Source: Chitinophaga pinensis (GTDB lineage: Bacteria; Bacteroidota; Bacteroidia; Flavobacteriales_D; Crocinitomicaceae). From it: a stretch of DNA of 16,087 nucleotides. How positions within the stretch are numbered: the first letter of the stretch is position 1; every line of letters starts with the position of its first letter. The position numbers were made by a program, and so were the translations under genes. The notes under the pieces were generated by a model. That model was not told the origin of the DNA, made no database searches, and saw only the letters and a list, made by a program, of their open reading frames with translations. The stretch is taken from the NCBI GenBank assembly GCA_945897765.1, contig CAMDGP010000022.1:1-16087 (forward strand), given 5' to 3'. This document shows positions 8,042 to 14,525 of this stretch, one piece after another.

Positions 8042-9293
8042 TGTAATTGATTTATTTGCAGGTTGTGGAGGTTTGACGGATGGCTTTCTTCAAACAGGTA
8101 GATTTAATACTTTAGCGGCTGTAGATTGGGAATATCCGACAGTTCAGACATTGAAAAAACGATTGATTACAAAGTGGAATTATAATTTTGATGATGTTAA
8201 TGTTAATGTTTTACATTTTGATATTCAACGTACCGAAGAATTAATAAATGGATATTCTGATTCTGTTTTTGGGGAAAGCAAAGGTGTTGATTCATTAATT
8301 GGTAATAAATCTGTTGACCTAATTTTGGGAGGCCCACCTTGTCAAGCCTATTCTATAGCAGGTCGAGTTCGTGATATAAATGGGATGCAAGATGATTATA
8401 GAAACTATCTTTTTGAAAGTTATGTTAATATGGTACAACATTACCAACCTAAAGCTTTTGTGTTTGAAAATGTTGAAGGTATTCTATCTGCCAAACCAGG
8501 AGGAGTTCAAATTGTTGACAGGATTAAAATTGCATTTAATGAAATAGGATATGAAATAACTGATAATCTTAGGACTAATGCACTTTTTGACACTTCTTTC
8601 TACAATGTTCCACAAAAAAGAAAACGTTTAATAATTTTTGGAGTTAAGAAATCTGATAAAAGCACTCAAATTGTAAGAAACTTTTATGCTCAACTAAAAG
8701 GAAAGGCAAGTAAGTATCCTGTGAATTCGAAAGTTGCTTTCGACAATCTCCCAAAAATATTTCCTTGTCAAAATAGCACTAAAAATTCACATAACGTTAA
8801 ACTAAATGGAGTGCCATTGCCGAAAAATCATGAGCCAAGAACACATAGTAATAGAGATATTGAAATTTTCAAACTATTAGCGAATGATATAAGAACTGGC
8901 GAGGAAAAATATACTTCTAGTCAAGCATTAATACAATTATATAAAGAAAAAACTGGCAAAGATTCAAACTTTCACAAATATCACGTAATTAGAGAGGATA
9001 AGCCAAGCAACACAATTCCAGCTCATTTGTATAAAGATGGGTTAAGACATATTCACCCTGATCCTGAACAGGCACGATCAATTACTGTAAGGGAAGCAGC
9101 ACGATTACAATCTTTTGATGATAATTTTGAATTTTTAGGTTCAAAAAGTGACCAGTATAAAATGATAGGAAATGCAGTACCACCAGAATTTGCTAAAATT
9201 ATTGCTGAAACAATCTTAGAAATATTTGAAAATGAAACAGATGACCTTATATTAGAACCAGGGTTTTTTAATAAACAAGCTTATTCTCATTAA
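8031..9293 (+). CDS. DNA (cytosine-5-)-methyltransferase 2
   Basis: A second C5-cytosine methyltransferase, 420 residues. Motif I is DLFAGCGG (7-14), motif IV GPPCQAYS (101-108) with catalytic Cys104, motif VI ENVEGI (146-151), motif VIII QKRKRL (195-200), motif IX REAARLQSF (354-362) and motif X IGNAVPP (379-385). It carries an extra ~35-residue insert between motifs I and IV and a longer variable region (about 205-345) than its neighbour. Its ATG lies inside the end of the first methyltransferase (11-base overlap). Two C5 enzymes with one nuclease fit a non-palindromic site whose two strands each need their own methylase. Confidence 0.95.
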   Translation: MKYNVIDLFAGCGGLTDGFLQTGRFNTLAAVDWEYPTVQTLKKRLITKWNYNFDDVNVNVLHFDIQRTEELINGYSDSVFGESKGVDSLIGNKSVDLILGGPPCQAYSIAGRVRDINGMQDDYRNYLFESYVNMVQHYQPKAFVFENVEGILSAKPGGVQIVDRIKIAFNEIGYEITDNLRTNALFDTSFYNVPQKRKRLIIFGVKKSDKSTQIVRNFYAQLKGKASKYPVNSKVAFDNLPKIFPCQNSTKNSHNVKLNGVPLPKNHEPRTHSNRDIEIFKLLANDIRTGEEKYTSSQALIQLYKEKTGKDSNFHKYHVIREDKPSNTIPAHLYKDGLRHIHPDPEQARSITVREAARLQSFDDNFEFLGSKSDQYKMIGNAVPPEFAKIIAETILEIFENETDDLILEPGFFNKQAYSH

Positions 9294-9296
9294 ATT

Positions 9297-10262
9297 ATGC
9301 TTTATTATCAAAATTTAGAGGAATTAATTTTCCAAAGACATGAAATACTTGATTCTGATGAATTAATTGTACTTTCAGGATATTTAGGACCAAGTCCTGT
9401 TGCAAGATTAGAAGAACTACCTTTTAACTCTAGGGTGATTTATGGAATGTATGGTTCTGAAGGTATTCAAACAAGTTTACATAACTCATTGATTCGAATT
9501 CAAGACTCAGTTGACAATTTGAATATCTTCTATTCTCAAATTCCAGTTCACTCGAAATGCTATGCTTGGAGAAGAAATGGGCAAATAATCCACGCTTTAA
9601 TCGGTTCAGCAAATTTTTCCACAAATGGGTTGACAACTCCTTACAGAGAAATTTTAGCTGAAACTACTAGAGATACTTTTAATCCGTTAAACGAATACAT
9701 CTCACATATTTTCAATAATTCAATTTCTTGTCTTGAAATAGGGTTACGTGGAGTACAAGAGATTATTAGAGAAGGAGCAATTTGCAATATGACATTGTTA
9801 ATGGATAATGGTGAAACACATAATGCAAGTGGTTTAAACTGGGGCTATATGGCTAATGGTTTACCATCTGAGAAAAGAGGGATTGATGATGCTTGTATAC
9901 CGATTAGCATCAATCATATTAGACAGTTTCCTGATTTATTTCCTCCAAAATTGACAGCAAGAGAGTTGGTAGATGTTCGCGGAAGGAGACAAAGATCTAA
10001 TGAAGCTATAGAGTTAATATGGGATGATGGAATTGCAATGGAAGGCTTATTAGAAGGAACAAACCTTGTTGATGGGGTTGATTATCCAAAACAAATAAGT
10101 TCATTTCCTGCTAAAAATCAAATGGGAGAGTACTTAAGAACACGTATTGGTGTTCCGCATGGACAACCTTTGAGGAGACATCATTTAGATCGTTATGGGA
10201 GAACTGATATTTCCGTCACTTTAATTGGTGATGGTATTTACAGATGTGATTTTTCAATTTGA
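9297..10262 (+). CDS. PLD-superfamily restriction endonuclease, NgoFVII-like
   Basis: A 321-residue protein that begins 3 bases after the second methyltransferase. The N-terminal half has a single phospholipase-D-type site: HSKCYAW (85-91) and GSANFSTNG (103-111) give the H-x-K and G-S-x-N elements. One such half-site per chain means the nuclease should work as a dimer, as BfiI does, and without metal. The opening (strand-rich ELIVLSGYLG, 22-31) and the layout resemble the NgoFVII family, known for GCSGC targets. The C-terminal ~150 residues (about 165-321), with GLNWG and a basic region near RGRRQRSNEA, are likely the DNA-recognition domain; the relatives CglI and NgoAVII use a B3-like fold there. 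Those relatives work with a separate helicase-like ATPase, and none is in this operon. Confidence 0.85.
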   Translation: MLYYQNLEELIFQRHEILDSDELIVLSGYLGPSPVARLEELPFNSRVIYGMYGSEGIQTSLHNSLIRIQDSVDNLNIFYSQIPVHSKCYAWRRNGQIIHALIGSANFSTNGLTTPYREILAETTRDTFNPLNEYISHIFNNSISCLEIGLRGVQEIIREGAICNMTLLMDNGETHNASGLNWGYMANGLPSEKRGIDDACIPISINHIRQFPDLFPPKLTARELVDVRGRRQRSNEAIELIWDDGIAMEGLLEGTNLVDGVDYPKQISSFPAKNQMGEYLRTRIGVPHGQPLRRHHLDRYGRTDISVTLIGDGIYRCDFSI

Positions 10263-10302
10263 TTTGTTTTAATTAAATATCAATTCCTTTGAGCAAAAAA
10301 CT

Positions 10303-10410
10303 ATGGAAAACGACTTAGGAAAAAAAGTTCCGGTTGTTCAACTAGTTTTTAAGTTAAATCAACCAGTTGAAGATCATTTATTTGATTATTTCACGGATGT
10401 AAATCCATAA
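10303..10410 (+). CDS. Possible small protein of 35 residues after the endonuclease
   Basis: An ATG opens 36 codons (including stop) reading MENDLGKKVPVVQLVFKLNQ and ending DYFTDVNP. It starts 40 bases after the endonuclease stop and ends 8 bases before the next gene. I do not recognise it. The mixed charged and hydrophobic pattern is plausible for a small protein, but it could equally be a leftover 5' fragment of a longer gene. No strong ribosome-binding site is seen. Confidence 0.35.
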   Translation: MENDLGKKVPVVQLVFKLNQPVEDHLFDYFTDVNP

Positions 10411-10418
10411 AACAATAC

Positions 10419-10664
10419 ATGCTCACCCACCTCCAAAAATCCCAAATCCTCCAATCCATCATCGCATCTTCAAATGGGAGTTATGCGGATGCAATGAAAG
10501 ATGAATTGGTGATTTTCTTCTTTGAGAACGAGCATCCTTTGGATTTCCTCAAAGATTTAAAAACTGAGCAAGAAATCCAAAACAAAGTGGACGCAATTAT
10601 TCATCAAATGATTTTGCACGAAAACGAGGCAAGCATACAAGAAATTATGGAGTTGAGTGTTTGA
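10419..10664 (+). CDS. Hypothetical protein, 81 residues
   Basis: A small acidic, mostly helical-looking protein, MLTHLQKSQILQSIIASSNG at its start and Glu-rich at its end (QEIMELSV). No signal peptide, membrane helix or known motif is visible. I do not recognise the family. In favour of a real gene: its last codons occur again, in frame and with mostly third-base and conservative changes, at 10747-10800, which suggests a coding duplication that later decayed. It follows the restriction operon on the same strand, but the sequence does not show whether it belongs to it. Confidence 0.55.
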   Translation: MLTHLQKSQILQSIIASSNGSYADAMKDELVIFFFENEHPLDFLKDLKTEQEIQNKVDAIIHQMILHENEASIQEIMELSV

Positions 10665-10696
10665 ATCGTAGGAGATTATAGAGTCATCCTCTTTAA

Positions 10697-10714
10697 TCCT
10701 CCTTTAAAGGAGGA
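10697..10714. repeat. Perfect 18-base palindrome
   Basis: TCCTCCTTTAAAGGAGGA is fully self-complementary around TTTAAA. Similar CCTCCTTT/AAAGGAGG palindromes are, as I recall, common between genes in Flavobacteriia. It could be a dispersed repeat, a terminator half or a protein site. There is no adjacent T-run, which argues against a simple terminator. Confidence 0.65.
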
Positions 10715-10746
10715 AACCTAATCCTACTTCGATAAAAAATATTTTA

Positions 10747-10800
10747 TGTTTCCTCAATGATTTCCAAACCGAGCAAGAAATTATGGAGTGGAGTGTTTGA
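10747..10800 (+). pseudogene. Decayed duplicate of the 3' end of the 81-residue gene
   Basis: In the frame TTC-CTC this stretch reads FLNDFQTEQEIMEWSV then stop, against FLKDLKTEQEI...IMELSV in the intact gene. It has lost exactly 69 bases (23 codons) between two CAAGAAAT direct repeats that sit at 10569-10576 and 10638-10645 in the intact copy. No start codon in frame precedes it and a stop lies upstream, so it is a remnant. It shows the intact gene was once tandemly duplicated. Confidence 0.6.
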
Positions 10801-10912
10801 ATTTCAATTTTCAGTACTTCAATCAAATATAGTTTTTTAGCTAATAAATTTCATTACGACACTAATTAAATTATTAAACATGGAAATTGAGTTCGTTTTA
10901 AAATGTAAAGTT

Positions 10913-10945
10913 CGCCAAAACTCGATAAAAAGTAAAGTTTTGGCG
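10913..10945. repeat. 10-bp inverted repeat (hairpin)
   Basis: CGCCAAAACT (10913-10922) and AGTTTTGGCG (10936-10945) pair perfectly around a 13-base A-rich loop. It lies beyond the 3' end of the hip operon and may end its transcript, but neither strand has a following T-run. A protein-binding or recombination site is possible. Confidence 0.55.
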
Positions 10946-11021
10946 TGCTATAAAAAGAATAATTATTTTGTAATACATTGTTATTTATATAGTTAAAAAA
11001 AAATTCACATAAAAAATCTAT

Positions 11022-12008
11022 TCAAATTCTTATTAATTTATTCAATCGCGTTAAATACGCTTGTTCATAATTTCGTTTAATGGAATCTGATAAAAACGAG
11101 TTACGAATTAATTTCTTTACGTCTTTTTCATTCGTACAAATTGATTCTATTATTTTCGATATTTGAAAAGAAGAAATCCCTGCCATTTCTCCCAATTTTT
11201 GGAATTGTTCTTTGACTTTCCCATTGACCTCATTTTTAGATAACAACCCATCTTCCAAAGCAAAATCGCGGTCGACTATATGAATTCGACTATTTAATAA
11301 ATCATAAGCAGGACTTAATCTAAAGTCACCGAATGAAGTTTCAATTAGGGAAAAATTCTTAAAATGTGCATCTCCATTTGACATCAAATAATTGAATAAA
11401 ATGAGTTTAAAAAGTTTTGGTGCTTCGATAATATATGCTGGAACATATTTTTTTAAAATTACAAACAGTTCAAAATAACTTCCTAAATATTTATAGTTTT
11501 CACCGTGCGTTTGAGGTGTGCGCTCTGCCAACGAAGCGAAATCTTCTTGCGCCCATTTCGAAGATTTGTCTCTTACATCAAATCGTTTTGTGATATAAGC
11601 TTGCTCTCCATTTTGAAAAAAAATCAACGCATTTTCAGCAGTTTCAATTCCAAAAACTTGACGAGCAATTTGCATTGTTAAATGTTCATTTGCTGGCATT
11701 TGATCTTTGTTTTTACCAGCACTTGGAATTGGTTTTAATATATATTGTCCAAATTCTCCCTTTTTAATGAGTCGTAATTTATTTTTGTCAAGTAAAACTG
11801 AAAATTTTTCTTGAACACCTGAAATAGACATTCGTTTCCTATTTTCATCAAAAAGTTCATCAGCTAACGAGCTGGTAAAAGGTGCATCATAGGGTAAAAT
11901 AGGACTGACTTTTTTACCTTCAAATACTCTTTTTAAAGCAAGATTACTATAAGATTTGTATCCTTCAGCAAGTGTTCCTGGACAACATTCAATATTCTGC
12001 AAACTCAT
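11022..12008 (-). CDS. hipT: HipT-like serine/threonine kinase toxin (HipA C-terminal type)
   Basis: A 328-residue kinase that matches only the C-terminal part of HipA; the N-terminal domain is a separate upstream gene. It starts with a Cys-containing segment (IECCPGTLAEGY) usual for Bacteroidota HipA kinases. The glycine-rich loop region reads MSISGVQEKFS (60-70), so Ser61 and Ser63 form the S-x-S pair that HipT of enteropathogenic E. coli autophosphorylates. Further kinase features are ILKP with Lys92, NEHL with Glu108, the catalytic loop NGDAHFKN (211-218) with Asp213, and SPAYDL (232-237) with Asp236. The known relatives phosphorylate aminoacyl-tRNA synthetases (GltX for HipA, TrpS for HipT) and halt growth; the target here is unknown. 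It overlaps the upstream antitoxin-like gene by four bases (ATGA). Confidence 0.88.
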   Translation of the reverse strand: MSLQNIECCPGTLAEGYKSYSNLALKRVFEGKKVSPILPYDAPFTSSLADELFDENRKRMSISGVQEKFSVLLDKNKLRLIKKGEFGQYILKPIPSAGKNKDQMPANEHLTMQIARQVFGIETAENALIFFQNGEQAYITKRFDVRDKSSKWAQEDFASLAERTPQTHGENYKYLGSYFELFVILKKYVPAYIIEAPKLFKLILFNYLMSNGDAHFKNFSLIETSFGDFRLSPAYDLLNSRIHIVDRDFALEDGLLSKNEVNGKVKEQFQKLGEMAGISSFQISKIIESICTNEKDVKKLIRNSFLSDSIKRNYEQAYLTRLNKLIRI

Positions 12009-12334
12009 TTTACCTCATTTTTAAGAACTCTAACCGCACCAATCGTATCATTTTCGGTTGTTGCAAGTAAAATCCCAAAGGAATCGTTTTCATCTATTCG
12101 CAAATTGAAACACACAATTTGTTTATTGGTTCCTTCCGGCAACATATTGTAGAAAAAGGGAAATAAATAAGGAGATGTAAAATTTTTTTGTTCCTTGGGA
12201 AGTACTAAGCTAATTGAAGCTTTTGACACATCTTTTATCCAAGAATCATGATACTCAAATGAAAACGAACCATCTTCGATCTGTGTAAGAATTCCCGCTT
12301 CTTCATTTTTGTAAAAAACTTTAGCGCTTCTCAT
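12005..12334 (-). CDS. hipS: HipS-like antitoxin (HipA N-terminal domain as a free protein)
   Basis: A 109-residue protein equivalent to the first subdomain of HipA ('Couple_hipA'). The opening RSAKVFYKNEEAGILTQIEDG, SISLVLP (40-46), FFYNMLPEG (60-68) and NDTIGAVRVL (95-104) line up with the HipA N-terminal pattern. In the E. coli HipBST system the same domain, as HipS, binds and inhibits the HipT kinase, so this is the likely antitoxin here. It is joined to hipB and to the kinase gene by four-base ATGA overlaps, giving coupled translation and a fixed ratio. Together it and the kinase (109 + 328) sum to a full-length HipA, which indicates fission of one gene rather than loss of a part. Confidence 0.85.
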   Translation of the reverse strand: MRSAKVFYKNEEAGILTQIEDGSFSFEYHDSWIKDVSKASISLVLPKEQKNFTSPYLFPFFYNMLPEGTNKQIVCFNLRIDENDSFGILLATTENDTIGAVRVLKNEVK

Positions 12335-12549
12335 TTAATCTGATTTAAAGGTTTAATTTGTAGTTTCAATTCCATTCCCAATACTTCAGAAATCTTTGTA
12401 ATCGTTTGAAGAGTAGGGTTTCCTTTTCCACTCTCAAATTGCTTAAGTGTACGTAAGCCCACTTCTGCTATTTCAGCTAAGGTTTCTTGAGTGATTTGAA
12501 GTTCTTCTCTACGTTGCTTTATCTGTAAAATGAGTTGATCAAAGTGCAT
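12331..12549 (-). CDS. hipB: HipB-like HTH repressor
   Basis: A 72-residue XRE-family protein with the helix-turn-helix at about residues 18-57: QITQETLAEIAEVGLRTLKQ then FESGKGNPTLQTI. It lacks the long C-terminal tail of E. coli HipB. It is the first gene of the hip operon and should repress it by binding inverted-repeat operators; two perfect GTGC-N8-GCAC sites and one degenerate site lie upstream and over its start codon. In HipBST systems HipB also strengthens inhibition by HipS. The ATG at 12549 is the only reasonable start. Confidence 0.85.
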   Translation of the reverse strand: MHFDQLILQIKQRREELQITQETLAEIAEVGLRTLKQFESGKGNPTLQTITKISEVLGMELKLQIKPLNQIK

Positions 12550-12559
12550 TATATGGCTT
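12544..12559. promoter_or_regulatory. Degenerate third operator-like site over the hipB start
   Basis: GTGC (12544-12547), eight bases, then GCTT in place of GCAC. The left half lies in the hipB start region. Its spacing to the next site (61 bases) supports it as part of a row, but only one half is intact. Confidence 0.4.
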
Positions 12560-12603
12560 TATTTTGTGTAAATATAGAACTTTTTAATGAAAAATAATAG
12601 AAT

Positions 12604-12621
12604 AGTGCTTTTTATAGCACT
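12604..12621. promoter_or_regulatory. Operator-like inverted repeat 1 of the hip operon
   Basis: AGTGCT and AGCACT form a perfect 6-bp inverted repeat whose GTGC-N8-GCAC core is at 12605-12620. The N8 spacing is the same as in the E. coli hip operators (TATCC-N8-GGATA), though the half-sites differ. It lies 55 bases upstream of hipB. Confidence 0.65.
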
Positions 12622-12664
12622 TTATAGCTAATTTTTTTGGATTGTTTAAATTTACAACTAAAAA

Positions 12665-12680
12665 GTGCATTATACCGCAC
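12665..12680. promoter_or_regulatory. Operator-like inverted repeat 2 of the hip operon
   Basis: GTGC (12665-12668), eight bases, GCAC (12677-12680): the same core and spacing as the site at 12605-12620, exactly 60 bases away. This equals roughly six helical turns, so bound dimers would face the same side and could loop or cooperate. Confidence 0.62.
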
Positions 12681-12726
12681 ATTAACTTATTAATTTTGAA
12701 TAATTTTCATTCAATTTTATCAAGAA

Positions 12727-13515
12727 CTATTTCTCAGATTCTTTAGAATCTTGTTTGAAATGGTAAATGATTTTGATTTCGTTGTTCAATTTTTCTTCCT
12801 CCAATTGTCGCAGTGCTTCTTGCTGTTGGCGGATTGCTTCTTCTTCTTGGCGAACTTGTTCCAAATACATTCCTTCCAAATCTGGAGGTTCGATTCCTAA
12901 TTCTTTCTCAATTTCATACTGGTATTTTGGGCGCTGAGGACCTTCAGAGCGATAATAAATAGCTATTAAAACTCCAACAATCATCCCCATCAAATGTCCT
13001 TCCCATGAAACGCGAGGAGTAGTTGGAAAAATCCCCCAAATAAGACTACCATAGAGAAAAACAATGAAAAGAGAAAGCGCTTGAAGTGGCAAGTATTTAC
13101 GTAAAACACCCGAAGTAAAAAGAAAGGCAGCTAATGCGTAAATCACCCCACTCATTCCGATGTGAAATGAACCTTTGTTGGTGGCAAAAATCCACACCAA
13201 AACACCTGTAAATAACCAGCTTCCGAAAAATACTTTCAAAGCAATGTCTTTGTAGGAGTAGAACAAAAGTGTTAGTAGTAAAAAGGTAGGAACTGAGTTA
13301 TTAATTATATGTTTGAAATCGGAATGCGCATGAATTAATGGCATAAAAATAATTCCTTTCAGTCCTTCGATTGTTTTTGGAAGTACCCCTAATTTGTGAA
13401 AATCAAAGATAAAAAGAAAGTCAGCCCAATAAACCAACCACATAACAATTACCACGATTAAAGCAGGAGGAATAGCATTTCTTAAATGGCTTTCAAAGTA
13501 AGTCTTTTGTTTCAT
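12727..13515 (-). CDS. Rhomboid family intramembrane serine protease
   Basis: A 262-residue protein with about six membrane segments in residues 15-190. The catalytic pair is visible: Ser122 in GMSG (120-123) and His174 in WEGHLMG (171-177). The HxxxN motif of the second helix is H69-IIN-N73, and residues 54-68 give the loop before it. Rhomboids cut single-pass membrane proteins inside the bilayer; substrates here are unknown. The last ~70 residues (191-262) are cytoplasmic in character, rich in Glu, Gln and Lys, with a coiled-coil-like stretch (about 216-246). That tail is longer than in E. coli GlpG. It is flanked by repeat copy 2 upstream and by the hip operator region downstream, and looks like a single-gene unit. 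Confidence 0.9.
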   Translation of the reverse strand: MKQKTYFESHLRNAIPPALIVVIVMWLVYWADFLFIFDFHKLGVLPKTIEGLKGIIFMPLIHAHSDFKHIINNSVPTFLLLTLLFYSYKDIALKVFFGSWLFTGVLVWIFATNKGSFHIGMSGVIYALAAFLFTSGVLRKYLPLQALSLFIVFLYGSLIWGIFPTTPRVSWEGHLMGMIVGVLIAIYYRSEGPQRPKYQYEIEKELGIEPPDLEGMYLEQVRQEEEAIRQQQEALRQLEEEKLNNEIKIIYHFKQDSKESEK

Positions 13516-14006
13516 CAGATTGCTCCGATGTCAAAGAATGTGCCTTTGGAAATTTACTGACAGAGTGGCGGTGCAAGGGATTTTATTTTTGTTAATTGAA
13601 AATGTTTGGTTGCTAGAAATACTACTAATTATAAAATGTCTAGAAATTCACATGAATACTTACTTTGGAGATTATTTTATTTGCCATTCTTTTGCTTGAT
13701 CAAAAGAATCAAAAATCAAGGCTCTGAATTTCTATTTGTTCGCAAATCATTGTCCTAGAAGTATATACAACTCGTCGCGAACAATTTTAACCCCTTTCTA
13801 AAATTGGATTTTAGCGAATGTTCTTACAGAAATTCTCAAAATACAACAATTTCAGTGCAGTAGATAAAACCTAGAAATTCAAGGCCGAAAAAGGTTCGTG
13901 ATTATTTTCTAAATAGTTCACACTTCGATTGTAAGTTTGATATTAAAGCTTAGGATATTTTACTATATCTTTTGCGAATATTCAACTGTTTTTTTTAGTA
14001 AAAATA
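13516..14006. other. Gene-free gap of 491 bases holding repeat copy 2
   Basis: Lies between rfaE2 (its 3' end) and the rhomboid gene (its 5' end), both minus strand. Most of it is the structured repeat at 13673-13978. The 157 bases next to the rhomboid start should hold its promoter, but I see only an imperfect -7 match (ATTCTTTG on the minus strand, 13532-13539). No gene-like frame is seen. Confidence 0.6.
13673..13978. repeat. Structured intergenic repeat, copy 2 (~306 bp)
   Basis: Full-length partner of 4547-4859, same orientation, clearly diverged. The same helices can be drawn: P0, 13686-13694 with 13701-13709; P1, 13720-13733 with 13873-13886 (12 of 14 Watson-Crick); P2, 13736-13743 with 13777-13784 (8 bp, again a 33-base loop); P3, 13798-13806 with 13847-13855 (one A-C mismatch). 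Relative to copy 1, pairing is kept through paired changes: in P0 the outer pair is A-T rather than T-A and both arms are one base shorter; in P3 a C-G pair is now T-A. P1's A-C mismatch in copy 1 is an A-T pair here. Confidence 0.8.
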
Positions 14007-14513
14007 TTACTTCGAAAGTATAGCCGTGGTGGAATAGCCTTCCACAAAAGAAATAGTTTCAACTTTACCACCATTTGCTTTGATTATATCTGAACCAATA
14101 ATATATTTTGGGTGATTTTTGTCGGTTTCTTCAGCGTCGTAATCTGCACCTTTAATTAACACATCAGGTAAGAGTTCTTTGATTAATTCCAATGGTGTTT
14201 GTTCGTTAAAAACTACGACTAAATCTACACAACCTAAGGCAGCAACTACCATCATTCTTGCTTGCTCATTGTTAATTGGACGATTGGGTGCCTTGTTTAA
14301 AAGACGCACAGAATCATCACTATTTATAGCAACAATTAAACGTTTACCCAAGGATGCCGCTTTTGCTAGATAAGTAATATGACCCAAATGGAGAATATCG
14401 AAACAGCCGTTAGTAAAACATACAACATCGTTTTTCATGTGCCACATGGAGATTCTTTTTTTAGCTTCTTCGATAGAAACAATTTTTTCAGTGATATAAT
14501 CTAATCTATCCAT
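14007..14513 (-). CDS. rfaE2: D-glycero-beta-D-manno-heptose 1-phosphate adenylyltransferase (RfaE2 type)
   Basis: A 168-residue nucleotidyltransferase of the cytidylyltransferase-like fold. The signature FTNGCFDILHLGH spans residues 33-45, with the HxGH motif at 42-45 and the usual C-terminal SDIIKANGGKVETI and VEGYSTTAILSK. These are characteristic of the stand-alone second domain of HldE/RfaE, which makes ADP-heptose for lipopolysaccharide core. No kinase domain (RfaE1) is fused or nearby. Compared with the usual form there is a small insert near EETDKNHPKY (about 127-136). It follows panD by 12 bases and so is likely cotranscribed with the pantothenate genes. A glycerol-3-phosphate cytidylyltransferase-like role is the alternative, less likely because of the C-terminal motifs. 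Confidence 0.88.
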   Translation of the reverse strand: MDRLDYITEKIVSIEEAKKRISMWHMKNDVVCFTNGCFDILHLGHITYLAKAASLGKRLIVAINSDDSVRLLNKAPNRPINNEQARMMVVAALGCVDLVVVFNEQTPLELIKELLPDVLIKGADYDAEETDKNHPKYIIGSDIIKANGGKVETISFVEGYSTTAILSK

Positions 14514-14525
14514 GTTTTTTAGTCA

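Larger units (their letters stand above)
10665..11021. other. Gene-free gap of 357 bases with decayed duplicate, palindrome and hairpin
   Basis: The gap separates the plus-strand accessory genes from the minus-strand hip operon, so both run towards it. It contains a perfect 18-base palindrome (10697-10714), a broken copy of the preceding gene's 3' end (10747-10800) and a 10-bp hairpin (10913-10945). The rest is AT-rich with A-runs (for example 10995-11003) and no supported gene. Confidence 0.6.

Noticed and set aside
9430..9636. Minus-strand open frame of 68 codons
   Set aside because: Antisense to the nuclease's PLD motifs, with no features of its own.
10268..10277. TTTAATTAAA palindrome after the nuclease as a terminator
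   Set aside because: All A/T, short, and with no T-run; expected by chance at this composition.
6517..10800. Attachment-site repeats or integrase flanking the accessory block
   Set aside because: No integrase, transposase or matching direct repeats were found at the edges by eye, and no tRNA gene is nearby.
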